Positions 12,301-27,300 of a stretch of 64,000 bases of DNA are shown one piece after another. This DNA comes from Calliopum simillimum (taxonomy: Eukaryota; Arthropoda; Insecta; Diptera; Lauxaniidae): assembly GCA_951812925.1 (NCBI GenBank), contig OX638368.1:128301309-128365308 (forward strand), written 5' to 3'. Each line of letters starts with the position of its first letter. Position 1 is the stretch's first letter. The notes beneath the pieces are model-generated. The model did no database searches, was not told the DNA's origin, and worked only from the letters and a program-made list of their open reading frames with translations. Both the position numbers and the translations under genes were made by a program.

Positions 12301-15300
12301 ATTTATGCATGATAAATAAAGTGTTAAAATTGGAGAAAATTGAAAAATGCTACAAAATTGGAGACCAACATTTTTCTGTAAAAGTTAGCATTAGCGAGAT
12401 ATTTGCAAAAAACTGATTTTAGCGACCTTTGAGCCTTTTATGCGCACACGACTTTGCAATGGACTTTTCACAGTTTGTGTATCATGCATAAATAAAGACA
12501 ATTGCGGTGAAAAAAATCCACTTGGAATTATTTCGCACAGCAGCTCTTTTTTCGTCTTATTTTCCAGGGCTATAAATACAAAAAAATTATGGTATTACCA
12601 ACCATGAGTATTGTCGACTCATGCTAAAATATTCATACATTTTTAACCATGAGTAATTTTAACTCACTAACTTTTAGATTTCTCCACAATCTAAGAATTC
12701 AGAAGAAGTGATTGGCCCGACTTCTACTTCATCTCAAGGCTCACTAAACAGTGTTAGCTAAGACTGAGGTAGAGAGCATTTGTGCATAATGAAGACTCCC
12801 CACGCTCACAAATTTGAATCATGTGAGTAATCATGGGTTAAGAAACTCAGTACTCAGTGGGCTTGAAACATTTCATAAGAACAAAGTTTTCATATATTCG
12901 AAGAGCTCTATTGAGGTAAAATTATTAAATAAATTAAATGCGGCATGATAACTTTTAAATGAACTACTTTCTCACTTTCCTATCTGGATGTACGAAAAGG
13001 CAAAATACACATTGCGTCCGTGTATCAAATATTTATTTTTATTTCTCGTTTTCAACAAGGTAGGTAGGTATTACACAACTTGTTGGTAAATATTTGAAAA
13101 TCGTGCCATGTTTTGGCAAACACTTTTCGTTAACCGGTCATAAGAGTAGTTTTTTTGTGATTGTGGACCAATAAAGATCAGACTGTTTTTTCACAGTTAG
13201 CACATTAGATGCAACATAAAGTTGCACAGAAGTTTTCTGCAATTGACTTTACAATTTTAAATATTGTTCAGTATGTACTTTTAAACTTTTTCTTGAAATT
13301 CAGATGAAATTGAGATGAATATTCATAAAAAAGGATTTATTATTATTTTCCAAAAGCAACGTACCGTCTACATACACGTATATCCATTTGAATAATTATT
13401 TTTCATTTCCTCCATATCTCTGTCCAGGATCAATTGGCCATACAAGAAATCCAATTGAATGCAAAGAATGCTGCCGCTGATAAGCTTATTATCATTGTCA
13501 GCGCCGAAAATGAAAAAGTGAAACGTGAAAAATTTATTGCTTCCGAGGAGGAGAAACGCGTACGCATCATTGAGGAGGATGTTTCGATCAAAACAAAAAT
13601 GTGCGAAGAAGATCTACGTAAAGCTGAGCCGGCCTTAGTTGCTGCACAGGAAGCACTTAATACGCTGAACAAAAACAATCTCACTGAATTGAAATCTTTC
13701 GGTTCACCACCCAAAGCCGTGGTGAATGTGTGTGCCGCAGTGATGGTACTTCTGGCTACCAATGGTAAAATACCACGTGATCGTAGCTGGAAAGCGGCAA
13801 AATTAATGATGGTGCGTGTTGATCAATTTCTTAATGATTTGGTCAATTACAACAAGGATAATATACATCCGAGTATCATTGAAGTGCTGCAGGAGTATTT
13901 AAAGGTTGAGTAAAATGTTTAGAATCTACCTACTTATTATATTGAAAAATAATAATCGCGCTTTGTACTTCATTCTAGGATCCAGAATTCAACCCCGATA
14001 AAATTGTACAAAAATCAGTAGCAGCTGCTGGCCTTTGTGCCTGGGTTATCAATATACATCGTTATCATCAGGTTTTTCTTATTGTTGGACCCAAACAGAA
14101 GGCCTTACAGGACTCACAGTATGAACTGCTGGAGGCACGTGAACGCTTGCAATATCTTAAATATAAAATTAATGACTTGGAGGCAAAGCTATCAGCGATA
14201 CAGGCAGAATTTGAAGAGGCTGTTGCAGAAAAACAAAAGTGTCAGCAAGAAGCAGACAAAACTGCTTTCACCATTGACTTGGCTCATCGGTTGATCAACG
14301 GTTTAGCTAATGAGAATATTAGATGGAAAGATTCTGTACAAAGGTTAGTGTCAAATTAATAGAGAAAATTTTTAAAATTTGACTCACCACATGAAATTTG
14401 GAGAGATATTTCTTTTCATTTGCAACTGTTAAAAAATTATTAACAATTACAGTTACTTTTTTGTTTTACTTGTGCGCTCGAAAGTTGACTGTTTTTTATT
14501 GTTTGTAGTAATTTTGGTGCCTTGGTCTCGAAAACTCCCAACCCTTAAGATTTTCGCTTTCACCGTTACTTGTATGTGACTTTTTTAATTTTCAGTAAAT
14601 TGGTTTTGCATTGGCCCGCGTAATTAAGTGATTTTCACATCTTTGCCCATGTAGTTGGCACGCGAGGGCAGGTCTGCCTCAGAACAATACTTCACGTTAT
14701 TGTCACAATCTAACGAATGTAGAGGTTCTTAAATAGATCTGCAAAACTATTCCGAAAATCTAAAGTTGGTAAAAATATTCGGGTCAATGCAAGGAATCAA
14801 AAGATTTACTGGTTTGAGTTTTTTATGGTCTAAGAAGAATGCACTGATCCCATTTCTGGCTGTAATAAGAAGTGGAGTTTTTGGTTAGAACAATGTGAAG
14901 GGATTAGGTAACTGAAATTCGACCCTGAAAATTGATTGAGCTAATCGATTTTCAAGGTTGGCCGATTTTAAAAAAAAAAAACTTTTTCGGTGTATTTGGA
15001 CCCCAGTGAATAATTTTACATAAAAAAAAATCTGGAATGGGACGACATCGCGGTAAAACCAAGTTCAAACGAGCCGTGCTTGCGTATGTAGTCAATTTTT
15101 GAGAAATTATTCTCTAAAGTGGTTTTTGCTCTAACCAAGAGGAGGTAATTTCTGGTCTATCAGTAGAGCTTTTTGCCGACTTACTGCTATAAATATCAAT
15201 CGGTGGCAGATGCAGTAACACATTCAAAGCAAAAAGAGTATTAGACCTACGTAAATGCTCCACCAATGTACAGACATGCTAACCGCTGAACCTTGGCTTG

Positions 15301-18300
15301 CTCTTTCCCAGAGCGGTATGCCAAACAAATTCCACGTAAAACAAGCAGTATTTGAATTGAAGACCACAATTTCCAACATATTCCAATCTTCACATTATTT
15401 TTTGAAAACATCAAAATTTTGCTTTAATTTCTTCATCATATTCTTAACTTTTTCATCACTATATTCAATATTTTAACACTATTTTTCGTCTTTTCAACAT
15501 TATTCGACATTTAAAGTTTTTCTTTTGGATTTATCAGCCTTCCCTCTTTTTTTTTAAATATTCTCTTATGAAATGTGTTGCAAAATGTAAGGAATGCATT
15601 GCCAACTTTTGCTTACTCGTGCATTTAAACTGCATTTGCTACAATTATGTACCTATACACTTGCACGTACACTAATATACAATTCTTATACAATAAACAC
15701 ACATACATAAATAAAATTTTCAATTTTCAATAAATTTTCTTTCTGTTTCCTGACAAAGCAGAATTACTTTGCAGAGTCTCCAGCTTACGAGTGCAGCAAC
15801 ATGTAGATTATTAGAAAGCAGAAAGAAAGGAATTCCATTTGAATTTAAATAAAATTAAATAAAATATCTGTTTGTGTGCGTCCTTGCTTCCTTCCGTCTC
15901 AAAGTCTATCAAAGATTTTGTACGTCTACGTATGTGGTTGTTGTGCTTTCTTCCTTCCATCTTCCTATATGTGTGTGTCGAACTGACAGATTTGTATGTA
16001 AAATATTTTACTATATAGTAGTCCGGAATCATTTGAATTCCATTGAGAGCTTCTGACATGGTCAGGTGTGTGACTTCGTGTGCACCAGAGTAGATGTCTT
16101 ATAGTTGAATTAAGGCAAAAATCCTACATGTATATTTGCAGCATTTTAGACTCCATTTCTAAGAGAAGCGAGTACGAATGAACTGTAAAATTGTGTAAGC
16201 TAAAAAATAAATTACACTCCCAAGGGGAAAAAACACTTCTGAAGTGCATCTTTTTTACCAACAAGCGCTTCCGCTCCGTAAGAACTATTCTTTCTTTTTA
16301 ACATTGTCATAGGATGTAAGCGAGAACAAGCTTACCGCAGCCTTACCAAAAATGGGTTTTTGAAGCGCTTATTTGTAATGCTGCAGTAAGCGTTCTTTCA
16401 ATAAAATTTAAAAAAAAAAAAAAAACTGGCCGCACCAGGATTTGAATCCACGACCGTCCATGTGATAAATAGAAACAGATTATTTTTACTTACATTTACC
16501 AACTCTTTACACCGCTACACCAATGCCCGATGATATAACGAGGTATTATGATAAACTTGTATATTAAGTAAATGTTGTCCAAACAGAATTTGACATACAA
16601 ATGCTCCTACAGCTTACATTGAATCATTGTGCAATCGGTTTCAATTCAATTAAGCAAAAGTATATAAACAAGAGAAAAGAAAATAGAAAAATTAAATAAA
16701 AAAAGGTTGAATAAAAAATATTTTAATAAAAAAAAAAACAAAATAAAGCAAAAAAAATATCACCACGGGCTGGGTTCGAACTCACGTTGTTCTGACTGCA
16801 GCCTTACATGGAATCATTGTGTAATCAATTTCAATTCAATTAAACAAAAGTAAATTACCTAATAAGAAAAAAGGAAATAGAAAATAGAAAAGTGAAACAA
16901 AAGATGTTGAATAAAAAATATTTTAATAAAAAAAAAATAAAGCAAAAAAATATAAAAAAAGTAAAAAAAATCACCCGGGCTGGGTTTGAACCCTTGTTGT
17001 TCTTACTGCAGCCTTATAGAAGCGCTAGAAATTTTTTCTTCTTGGAAATACATACATATACCTAAATATTTATTCCTTTATGGAAATATAACTGATACAC
17101 TATGAAAATTTTATATTGCTATGAAATTTTGTACTTATTCTAGTATAATCAGTTTTATTTTTTAAAATCGACCACTGGCTTGTGACGGGCAAGTAGGTTT
17201 TACTTAAATATCAACACTTTTCTTCTACTGCACTGTAATCAAACCAATACTGAATTGTTTAACCATACAGTCCCTTTTGTTGGTGCGATATCTTAGTAAA
17301 ATTTCAAATATATTTTACCTAAATAAACTTTTTAAAAATCCAACATAAATTTTTAGGGTTGCGCCTGGTTATTTTCGAAAATCTTTTGTAGTTCTTACTT
17401 TTTTTGACCAAATTGAAATTTTTTGGTTTCTGATTAACTTTTTTAAAATTTTACAAACTTTTCGGAGTTGCCACCCGGTTTTTTTTTTTGTTCCTTTTGC
17501 CTAAACCATTTATTTAAGAAATAAAAATTTAAATTTAGTCTTAAGATACTTAAATAAATTTTAGCATAAATATAAAATTTTGCAATTTCATATTATTTTG
17601 GAGAACTATTAAATTTACAAGTTTCTCTCTGTGCATGAAAATGTAATTATTTTTGAAGTAGCAAACATGCAATTTCAATATTGATAAAAACCATTTAACA
17701 ATATGTCTGTGGGATATTCAATGCAATATATTTCCAATTTGTATTGTACTAAATTGAGAATATTAAATTGTGGTAATTCAAACCGACTTCTTCTTCACAA
17801 AATATGCAATAAAGCATTATTCGTTACGGTAGTATTCCTTTATGAAAATAACATTATGTTGAAGGATGCAGAAAAAACACAAAAAAAATTTCAAAAATAC
17901 TAAGGGCCGTTTTCTCAATGTCCGGTTAAATTTGTTCTTAACCGTACGATTGCTAACCATACGACAAATGAAATCAATGAATTCGTTTTCACATAGTGCT
18001 GATTAACTAACCAGAGGTTTGCTCATCGATTGTGAATTTTTCGATGTCAAAAAGACAATTTCAAATAAATTAAATCAAAATAAAAAATAAAAATATTTCA
18101 TAAATTTCACAATAAAATGGAAGACTTGAAATATTTTTAATTCTAACGAATTTATTTGAATCTTTTGTATAGGAACATTTAGCTATTGGAATTGTCTTCC
18201 AAGTGTTATGCATTTTGTTCCAACTGACTTAAATGTTCGCTGAAAAATTAGGTTTTTATAAATCAAGACGACTGGGGCGGCCACAATTCGATGCCTTAAG

Positions 18301-21300
18301 GGGTATGGTATAGGTATGTAGTTAATAAATATTTTTTTTCTTGGACAAGATTATACTTAACATTAGAGATCTTTTTTAACTTTAATGAGGAAAATAATGA
18401 AATTAACAAACTTACGGAAATTATTTTATCACAACTTAAAATGAATGATGAATAGTGGCTATTGTGTTTAAGTGCATGCTTTTGTAAAAAATCGGTAACT
18501 GGATACGAACTTACTTTGCTTCAACATGAAAAACATATACCTTAATCAACCTTTAACTACACACTAAAAACATGGGCGATGCCACTTCCTCAAAACATTT
18601 CGTCCTTTGCATGAGGCTGAAATGCCTTCTCTTTAAAGAATCACAACTTGGAAAGTAAGAGCCCCGTTGGAAAAATTTAAAGGTGTGTTTTGATAAGAAA
18701 GAGTGAGTCTATCCAATGCCATTAAAAAACCGAGTTTCACCTATTCCTGTAGCTTCGCCATAAGTTTCAAAACATTATTTCCTATAACTTCAAGCAAGAA
18801 TTGACAATTCTGAGGACGCAGTCCGATTCAGCGCCGAAAGAATCATAAGATTGCATATAAGAAGTATTGTGTTCAGAAAACTTTTTTTTAGGAGCCTGTA
18901 CTATTTTCAATCACAAAATTTAAACTTTTTTTATATCGATCTTGGCCCTCGAAATTCACCAAAAAAAAAAACTACAATTGTAGGCCCTTGTGGGTTCAAC
19001 TCCTTTAAATGCAACGTATACTATTTTTTCATAACCCAATTAACTTAATGGTTACATCAAATATCGGACGCACTTGTCAGTACACCTCAGTAGTGTCTCA
19101 TAAAAGATATTGATTAACAGTTTGGATTTTTTTACCTGTGTTTATATTCACCTATACGGAGGAAGTAATTTAGAAGTTGGCCACATTTAATTTCGAATTA
19201 TTATTAACACAAAAATTTATATAGAAAATCCATCGATCGGTTCTTTGACTATATGGTTTTTCTTCTATAAAGGATTTCCAAAGTCAACGTCTAATTTGAG
19301 TTTCTTTCAATTTTTACATCAAAAATTGGATGTTTATGAAAACCGAATAACGTCGCTGTGAGATTTTTTCCAAGCCCAAGTCTCTATAAAAGGATTCGTT
19401 GAATCAATTTAAAATGTAAATGCTCTACTATCATTGATTCAAAATATGTTTTTTGTATTTCATATGAAAGCTCGTAACCCCTTAATTTTATGACAATTTT
19501 TAATTTTCATTTAAAATAAAAATATTTTTTGTGAATTGTTCTTCTGATTAGAAACTAACCGGAACAGCATCTTGCCGTTAACTTAATCAGAACTTGACAA
19601 ACTGATTACTACTAACCAGATATTGAAAAAACGATTTTCTTTCTAACTGCTGGTTAAAGTTCTGATTAGTGCTTAACCGGACATTGAGAAAACGGCCCTA
19701 AGAATGGCAAAGGCACTGGAATAAATATATAAATTTCGACAAGAGGCGCTTACCTATCATACTAGCAAAAACATGGCAACACTAAACTGGACAAAAATTA
19801 TTGTAACTGCATATGTTTATATGGGGCATTCTTTGTCAAGTTAAAAATTATACTTTTTTTTTGTAGCACAGATAATATTCGATTCCGAAAATCAGTTTTT
19901 TGAGTTTTTCAATTAAGGGAGCGGAAAAACGATTTTTTACTCAAAAACAGGACATCTTGCGAAAAAAGTGTATAATAGCCTGTTTCCACCAGAGATTTAT
20001 GAGGCAATTAACGGCTGTTTTCAGATTTCTTTGACGTTTAATATATACAGTACCTGGAGACCGATCCCTGCTCGGTCAACAATCTGATCTTATTATTTTA
20101 GTCGATGTTTTTATTCATTGCCATTTTTTGTTATGAAACTTGTATCTTTTCAGTTCTAACGGTCATGCTTTCAAAATGATAAATAAACCAATGAGAATAA
20201 TAATAAGAAAGAACTCGGAAAAATCGAATGGTATAGAAAAATATCAAAAACTCAAATAGAATCCCCTAGAATAAATAAATGGGAAATGCCACGCACACAA
20301 AATATTTCATCTTTTGGGCTGAAATATCTTATCTTTAAAGGATCAAAACTTGGAAAATAAGAGTCCTATTGGAAAAATCCGAAAAAATATTTTTATAAGG
20401 AAGAGTGTGGCTACTCGATGCTATTAATAAAAAAGAATTTCACCTTTTCTTGTAGGTACGCTTTAAGACGGAACACAGGGTTTTCTTCAATTTCAAGTAA
20501 AGATATTTCAAAATCTTGAAAATATAATGACAGTTCTGCTGATTAATATGGATTCAGCGTCAAAAAGTACAAAGACTGCATATAAGAATTAAAAAGTTCA
20601 TTCCATTTTTTTGTGCCTGAGTTATTAACCAAAATTTTTATTTTGGTAAAAAGTGGGCGTGGCATTTCTTGAACAACTTCCACTTTTCGTTATGCTTTAG
20701 ATACTCATGATCCAGACCGTCATACCAAATTTCATCAAAATATGTTATACCGTTTGCGAGAAATAGCATTTGATGTGTTTTACTTGTAGGGGAGGTTCCA
20801 CGCGAACCGGCGATATTTTGCCCACTTTCAGGTCGAAGATGCCTAATAGCAAGTAGACTCCCCACAGTTTAATTCAGAAAATTTTCTTTAGCAGTTTTCT
20901 TTTTATAGCGTATTATATTTTTGTGGGCGGTGCCACGCCCTTCAACGAACTTTCCCAATACAATGACATATCACATATTAATACAATCTCTTAAATTTTG
21001 ATTAAAATTGTTGGAGTCATTTTCGTGTAATATTGAATGAAGATTTTCAATGGTTAAAAAGGGGGCGTGATACTCCTTCGATAACGCCAACTTTTCGGAT
21101 ATTAAAAGGCTTTGATACGTAGTACCTACATACCAATTATCATTAAAATATCTTTTAACATTTGCGAGAAATAGCATTTAACGTATTTTGCTTGTATGGG
21201 AGGTTCCACGCGCAAAGGCGATATTTCGCCCACTTTCAGGTCAGAGATGCCCTATAAAAATTAAGCTCCTCACAGTTAATTTCAGAATGTTTGCGTTATT

Positions 21301-24300
21301 AGTTTTCGTTTTATACAATTTTATATCAGAATTTTATGGAAATTTTAAAATTTTTTATTCCTTTTTTTTGTAATTTTGTGTGCTTGTGGTATTCAAAGAC
21401 TAAATTTCTTAACAGTATAGAAGTTAATATATATGTAGGTGCTAAAAATATTTTTTCACCTCAAAGTTATTTTCTGTAATTTTTTTTTGTGTCTTTCACA
21501 CCATAAATGAGTGCATGATACACATAACTGGCAGCCGAGACTGCTGTGCAAATATGAAAACTCTTGAAATGTCTGTCAGTTAGCTAAACACCTCTTAAGT
21601 GTTTCCTTTTTTCCCTGCTTTCGCATTGCTGTTGTTGCTGCCATTGTAGTGTTACTGCAATTTTCGCACTTGTCACCTGCAGTTTACCTAGTTACAGAGT
21701 TGTCTTTGTAGCTTACAGTGCACTATGGGGCATATATAGTCTTCAGTTGGTTAAAATTCAAGAAGTAACGATATTGACTTGAAACAAAAATTCTATGCTG
21801 TATGAATTATGCATAAAATATTTTCACAAAAATTTGCCAGATCCATAAACATTGTTTATATACATATATCTACCCATAGTGTCCCACAGCGCACTCCAAA
21901 AAACGGGTAAGACACCCCATTTGCGGTGACTCAGAACTGGTAAGAAAAAACGGTTAATAAAAAAGAGGTATTTGTGTCGTAAAGTGTTACCAGACGTTTA
22001 ACCTGTTCATGCTGAATTTGGCTCCATAGTACAATGCTAACAAAGAAAGACAGCATACACACACCTAAATACTAAACTTTCACATATAAAATACACTAAA
22101 AAAAATTTACAAGTTAAACATTTTTTGGCTTTTTGTATAACCACATGGTGTGCTGATTTCAAAAAACCTAATGAAAAATTCTATTATGTCTTATTTTTGA
22201 GATGTTGTCGACTAATAATTTTGAGGAACATGATTACCCTTAATTTCATATAAACGGAGCTACGAGTATCTAAGAGATATCGTGGACCGAAATATTGTCA
22301 AAACGGGTTTTTTGCACTTTTGTGTCTTTTTAGGTTAGGATATCTTTGAGGAAAAAAAAGATATCAACATAATTTAAATTAGCTTTTAAAGGCAAAGATT
22401 AGGACTTTAAAGTTGCTTACCAGACTTCACATTTTAAACATGTTCAACGAACAGACTACTTCTAAATTCAGCCGTTTGACACCCCGAGTGTTGTTGTGTA
22501 TGGCATACGGTTGAATTTTGTCATGGTCGGTTCGTTGAACATGTTTTAAATGTGAAAGAAATTTTAATTTCGTTAAATCTGGTAAACAACTTTAAAGTCC
22601 TAATCTTTACCTTTAAAACCTAATTTAAATTATGATGATATCTTTTTTTTCCTCAAAGATATCCTAACCTAAAAAGACACAAAAGTGCAAAAAACCCGTT
22701 TTGACAATATTTCGGTCTACGATATCTCTTAGAAGCATAAAGATTATAAATATAATTTAAATTAAGTTTTAAAGGAAAAGATTGGGGCTTTCAAGTATTT
22801 AAGCCATATTTGACGAATAAATGATATGTTACATAGTTATTAATGTGGGCCGATTTGAAAACTGATCTCGGCTACCCCCGTATGTGAAGTTCATTCAATT
22901 CTATGAATATTTGTCCAAGGAACCATACCTACGCATTTTCGATTGAAAATTTTAAATTAATTTTCAATTGAAAATGCGCCGAACTAAAGTTGAACGTAGA
23001 GGTATGGTTCCTTGGGCAAATATTCATAGAATTGAATGAACTTTCACATAGGGGGGTAGCCGAGGTCGATAAAATTTCCTCCATACAATTTGGCCCACCC
23101 TAATAGTTATATAGCTTCAAAAAATGGCAAAAAACGATTTTTTTTGTCTTTAGGTTACAATATCTCATAAACTATATACGATAAAGCAATTCTGAGGTTG
23201 GATTCGCGTTAAGCATCACAAAATACATCGATTGTGATTATTTTAATTTTTGTTTAATGTAGTTAAAAAAAATTTTTTTCTTTTTGTATGGGAAAATGCC
23301 CCTATTGGCAAAGCGATAATCTCAAAATTTAGTCAAGGAGTCACGAGTGAAAATTTTTTTATACATCATTTGAACGATAAGTAAACAAAACTTGAAAAAA
23401 AATTTGATGTGCTACGACGTCCGATTTAGAACGGGTGAAGGCACACCGTGATAACCATCGATAACGTTGCACTTATCGGAAGCAGATTATGTATGAAGTG
23501 TTTAATAACACTGTCCAGTATTAGTTTGATTGCAGTATATTAAGATGAAAGTGTTGAATATTGAATAAAAAGTATTAACCTATTGAAGTAAAGCTTAAAA
23601 AGTCTAAACCGCTCATTACTGCCACATAACAGGTCCTAAAATTCTGAAAAAATTCAAACAAGTTGCCTGACAAAAATAAACCGACTTTGTATATGATGTT
23701 TTTTTTTTTTAATTTAAGCCCCCATGCCGAGCAAAATTTACTTGCCTCCACAATAAGTTTGCCTGACAAAAATAAAAAAAAAAATTTCAGTGTCTTCCAG
23801 CGAAGACACTTGCACTCTCAATTTCTTCTGCAACATTCTGCAAATTACAGCAAAGCCATCAGCAAAAAAAAAATAACAGGTGGAAGCTGTAAGAAAAATG
23901 AAAAGGTAAACTTTTAAGCTTAAGAAGCCGCTTAAGTTTAAAGGACTTTTACGTCATAGTTACACAAAAGAAACACAACACACAACAACAAACGAAAGGT
24001 TCCTTAGGAACGCAAAAAAAAATGAAAGTTTGCTGCATTATTCCGTGACATTTCCTACTTAAAAATGAAAAAAATTAAGTTTTTTTTTATAAAGTGCTTT
24101 ACTCTCCGTTTAAATTTGGCTCAGGTGACGGTTGTTCAACCCAAAGCTGCGTCATTGTTCGAGTGTTCTGCCGTCACGCATTTATCATCAGGTGGGTTAA
24201 TTTAATTTTGCAAGGTTTTAATTCAGCTAAGCGTTGGTAATTAAAAAAAAAAAAAACAACAACAGAGAAAGAATTTAATTATAAGAAAAATATTTTGCTT

Positions 24301-27300
24301 TTGTTTGCAAAGTTAAGCGCATTTAAGGACGTATTTTGAGCGACGGTGATTTTAAGGTTTTTCCTTAAGTTGTAATATATCGATTAAATACAAAGCAAAA
24401 CACTTAAAAGTGTTTGTAATTTTGGTTAAAGAAATTTATACTAAAAAATCAATAAACTTAAACTTTAAAAAATTGTAACACTTATAAAACGAACTTGTTT
24501 TCAAAAATATTCAGGAAAATTTTTTAATTGGACTATTTTTGGTAGAATGGTATAAATAAAAGTATAAATTTAATCAACAGTCAGTTCGCTATCGAAATAC
24601 GTAGGCCTGAATATTAATCTATATATTAATACGCAAGACAAAAACTTGTCCTACTTTTTTTACTATGTTAGAAACGGAGTACGACTTTGAGTTACATACC
24701 ATTTGAATGCTATTTGTGTGTTAAATTGCACAAAGTTAAAATTATTTTAATATGTTGCTTTTAAGCCAGGCAAAATTAAAGACATATTTTTCAATATTAA
24801 CAACAACAAAATACGCGTTCACACGGAGCTGAAGTAAGGATGAAGTACAAAGAGAAAGACAAAAACCAAAGCACTGACCTCATGTTTTTTGTTTTGTTTC
24901 GCTTGACATTGTACCAGGGATGATAAATGAGCTTTTCTATTTTGTACCAACTCGCAAGAATTGTACTAAAAGTATTCAGAAAGTGCCAATATTATTTAAA
25001 ACATTTATGGTCGAGTTTTGACCACTGGGTGATACTAAGTAAGTAGTATAAAAAAACATATATCCGTCCAACTAGTTTCAACAGCAGGGCAAATTTACTT
25101 ATTTGAGCAGCGACATAATAACATAATACAGTTCTGAAAATTTAAACACGAAAAAAAAAAGTGTTACGTGCCTATGAAACAACTACTGGACTCTCCATTT
25201 GAGATGTGTCGAAAAAAGAACATATGTCGCCCGGAAACGTACAGAAAGTTTGCAGAGAGAAAGGTTTTCAATCATATACATAAAGTACTACTGGCACCAA
25301 ATAGGAACGATAAGCACAACACAGCTGCTAAAACTGGCTCACGAAAGCTCTACGAGCGTTTTGAACACAATTTTGAATTCATTTAAATGGACGACTTACG
25401 TCAAAGCTGACTTTAACAGCTTCCGGGTCAACTTTTTTACACCGCAAAGGCGAAAGGCAATGTAGTGCCAAATTTAAAGCAAAAAAAGTGGAGAAGTTTG
25501 CAAAAAAATATTTGCTTTGGTAAGCAATTTGTAAATGCTGTTTTATTTAAAGAGCTCAGTATTTGTCGCAACCCCCAAATTTATGTGAAAAAGTGTTAAG
25601 TATATTACGCATTCACAAAAATCCTGTGTTATTTTGGCCAGCTTTGGCGAGCTGAAGAGTATGAAGAGAATGAGGTCAATGTTGTACCGAAAATGCAAAT
25701 CCTCCGAATTGCCCTGAGCTTCAGCCGATTTGAAAATACTGGGCTATAATGAAGAGAAAATTGCTAAAAACAAAGCAAGTTGTCAAAAAATTAAAAGAAA
25801 CATAAACAAAAATGGATCAAGGTATCGTCTCAGGTCACCCAAAGTGATGTGCAGAGCCTAGTGGCAGGTGTAAATTCAACGTTACGATATTTTGCATATA
25901 TCTTAACCAAATCAGCAAACCTTTTCATTTTCTTAAAGAAATACCAAAAAAGATCTGATATGCTGGAGGAAAAGACGAGACGCGGGATGTTTTGTAACAT
26001 CTATTTCAAGAATATGCTGGAATTTCTCATGGGTGCAACAAAAAGTGAAAATTTTATCAAAACTAGTCGAATACGAAATGAGCGCAATTGAGGTAAAAAC
26101 ATGAGCTTTACACGATAAAAGAAAAATGTTTGCTGGGCTTACAAGGATGACGTGCAAACGTGTGTATTTCTGTGTAATATTCCGCTGCACTTTGCAAGCG
26201 CTTTCCCGATCAAAAAAAGTATATCAAAAATATATCAAAATGATATCAAAAATTTGTCAGTGACATACAAATTTTTGATAAAAAAAGGATATCACAGTGA
26301 TATACGGAATGTAACGCTTTTTGTATATCACCATGATATCAAAAAAAGATATCAAAATGATATCAAAAAAAGATATCAAAATGATATCAAAAAAAGATAT
26401 CAAAATGATATCAAAAAAAGATATCAAAATGATATCAAAAAAAGATATCAAAATGATATCAAAAAAAGATATCAAAATGATATACAATTTTTGTACATTT
26501 CTGATACAAAAATGACAACCAATTTTGGGTCCGATAACTAAAGTGACGCAGATTATGGCCAAATTTTACAATATTGTGGTTAATCGTCGTCAACTAGTTT
26601 TTTTTTGTACTCAATTATATTTTTCATATGCTTTTTCACTAATTTCATGGCAAAACTTACTTCTTACTAAAATTGGCTGCTCGTCCGTTTTCCATACTTT
26701 TAGTGTCGGTTTTTTTGCACTCAATTATATTTTTGTGCTTTTCACTAATTTCATTAGAAAATTAACTTATTCACTTAAATTAGCTGCGCGTTCGTCTTCT
26801 ATAATTATCTTTAAATAAAATTCACAAACGAAAACGTAAAATTTGACATATCAGCAGCTGATAAATTTTTGATATCATTTTGATATACATTTCTGATACA
26901 AAATTGATATCAGCGGCTGATAAATTTTTGATATCATTTTGATATACATTTCTGATACAAAATTGACATGTCATTCAATGATATCAAAAATATATCAAAA
27001 TGATATACAAAAAATGGATATCAGCCGCTGACAAGTTTTTGATATCATTTTGATATACATTTCTGATACAAAATTGACATGTCATTCAATGATATCAAAA
27101 ATATATCAAAATGATATACAAAAAATGGATATCAGCGGCTGATACATTTTTGATATCATTTTGATATACATTTCTGATACAATGACAAGAACTTGACAAG
27201 TTTTTTTGATCGGGTTGTTTATCTTTTCGTCCGTGTCTGCCTGCGAATTTCTGACAATGAGGGCAAAAAGACACAATGTGTAGAAGTAAAATGCAAAATA

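Larger units (their letters stand above)
7026..13427. other. Dynein intron 7 (6.4 kb), repeat-filled
   Basis: Holds a TA-flanked inverted-repeat element (7,587-8,480), a CCCTGCGCG inverted-repeat pair (8.9-9.3 kb), SINE copy 2, a family A repeat (11.5-12.25 kb) and a truncated foldback copy (12.28-12.57 kb). No gene was seen. Confidence 0.7.

Noticed and set aside
25168..25465. Two overlapping frames of 72 and 88 residues
   Set aside because: No family resemblance, composition like the surrounding repeats, and no splice signals supporting an exon.
26335..26478. Evenly spaced short repeats resembling a CRISPR array
   Set aside because: The units are contiguous with no spacers and the host is an animal; this is a minisatellite.
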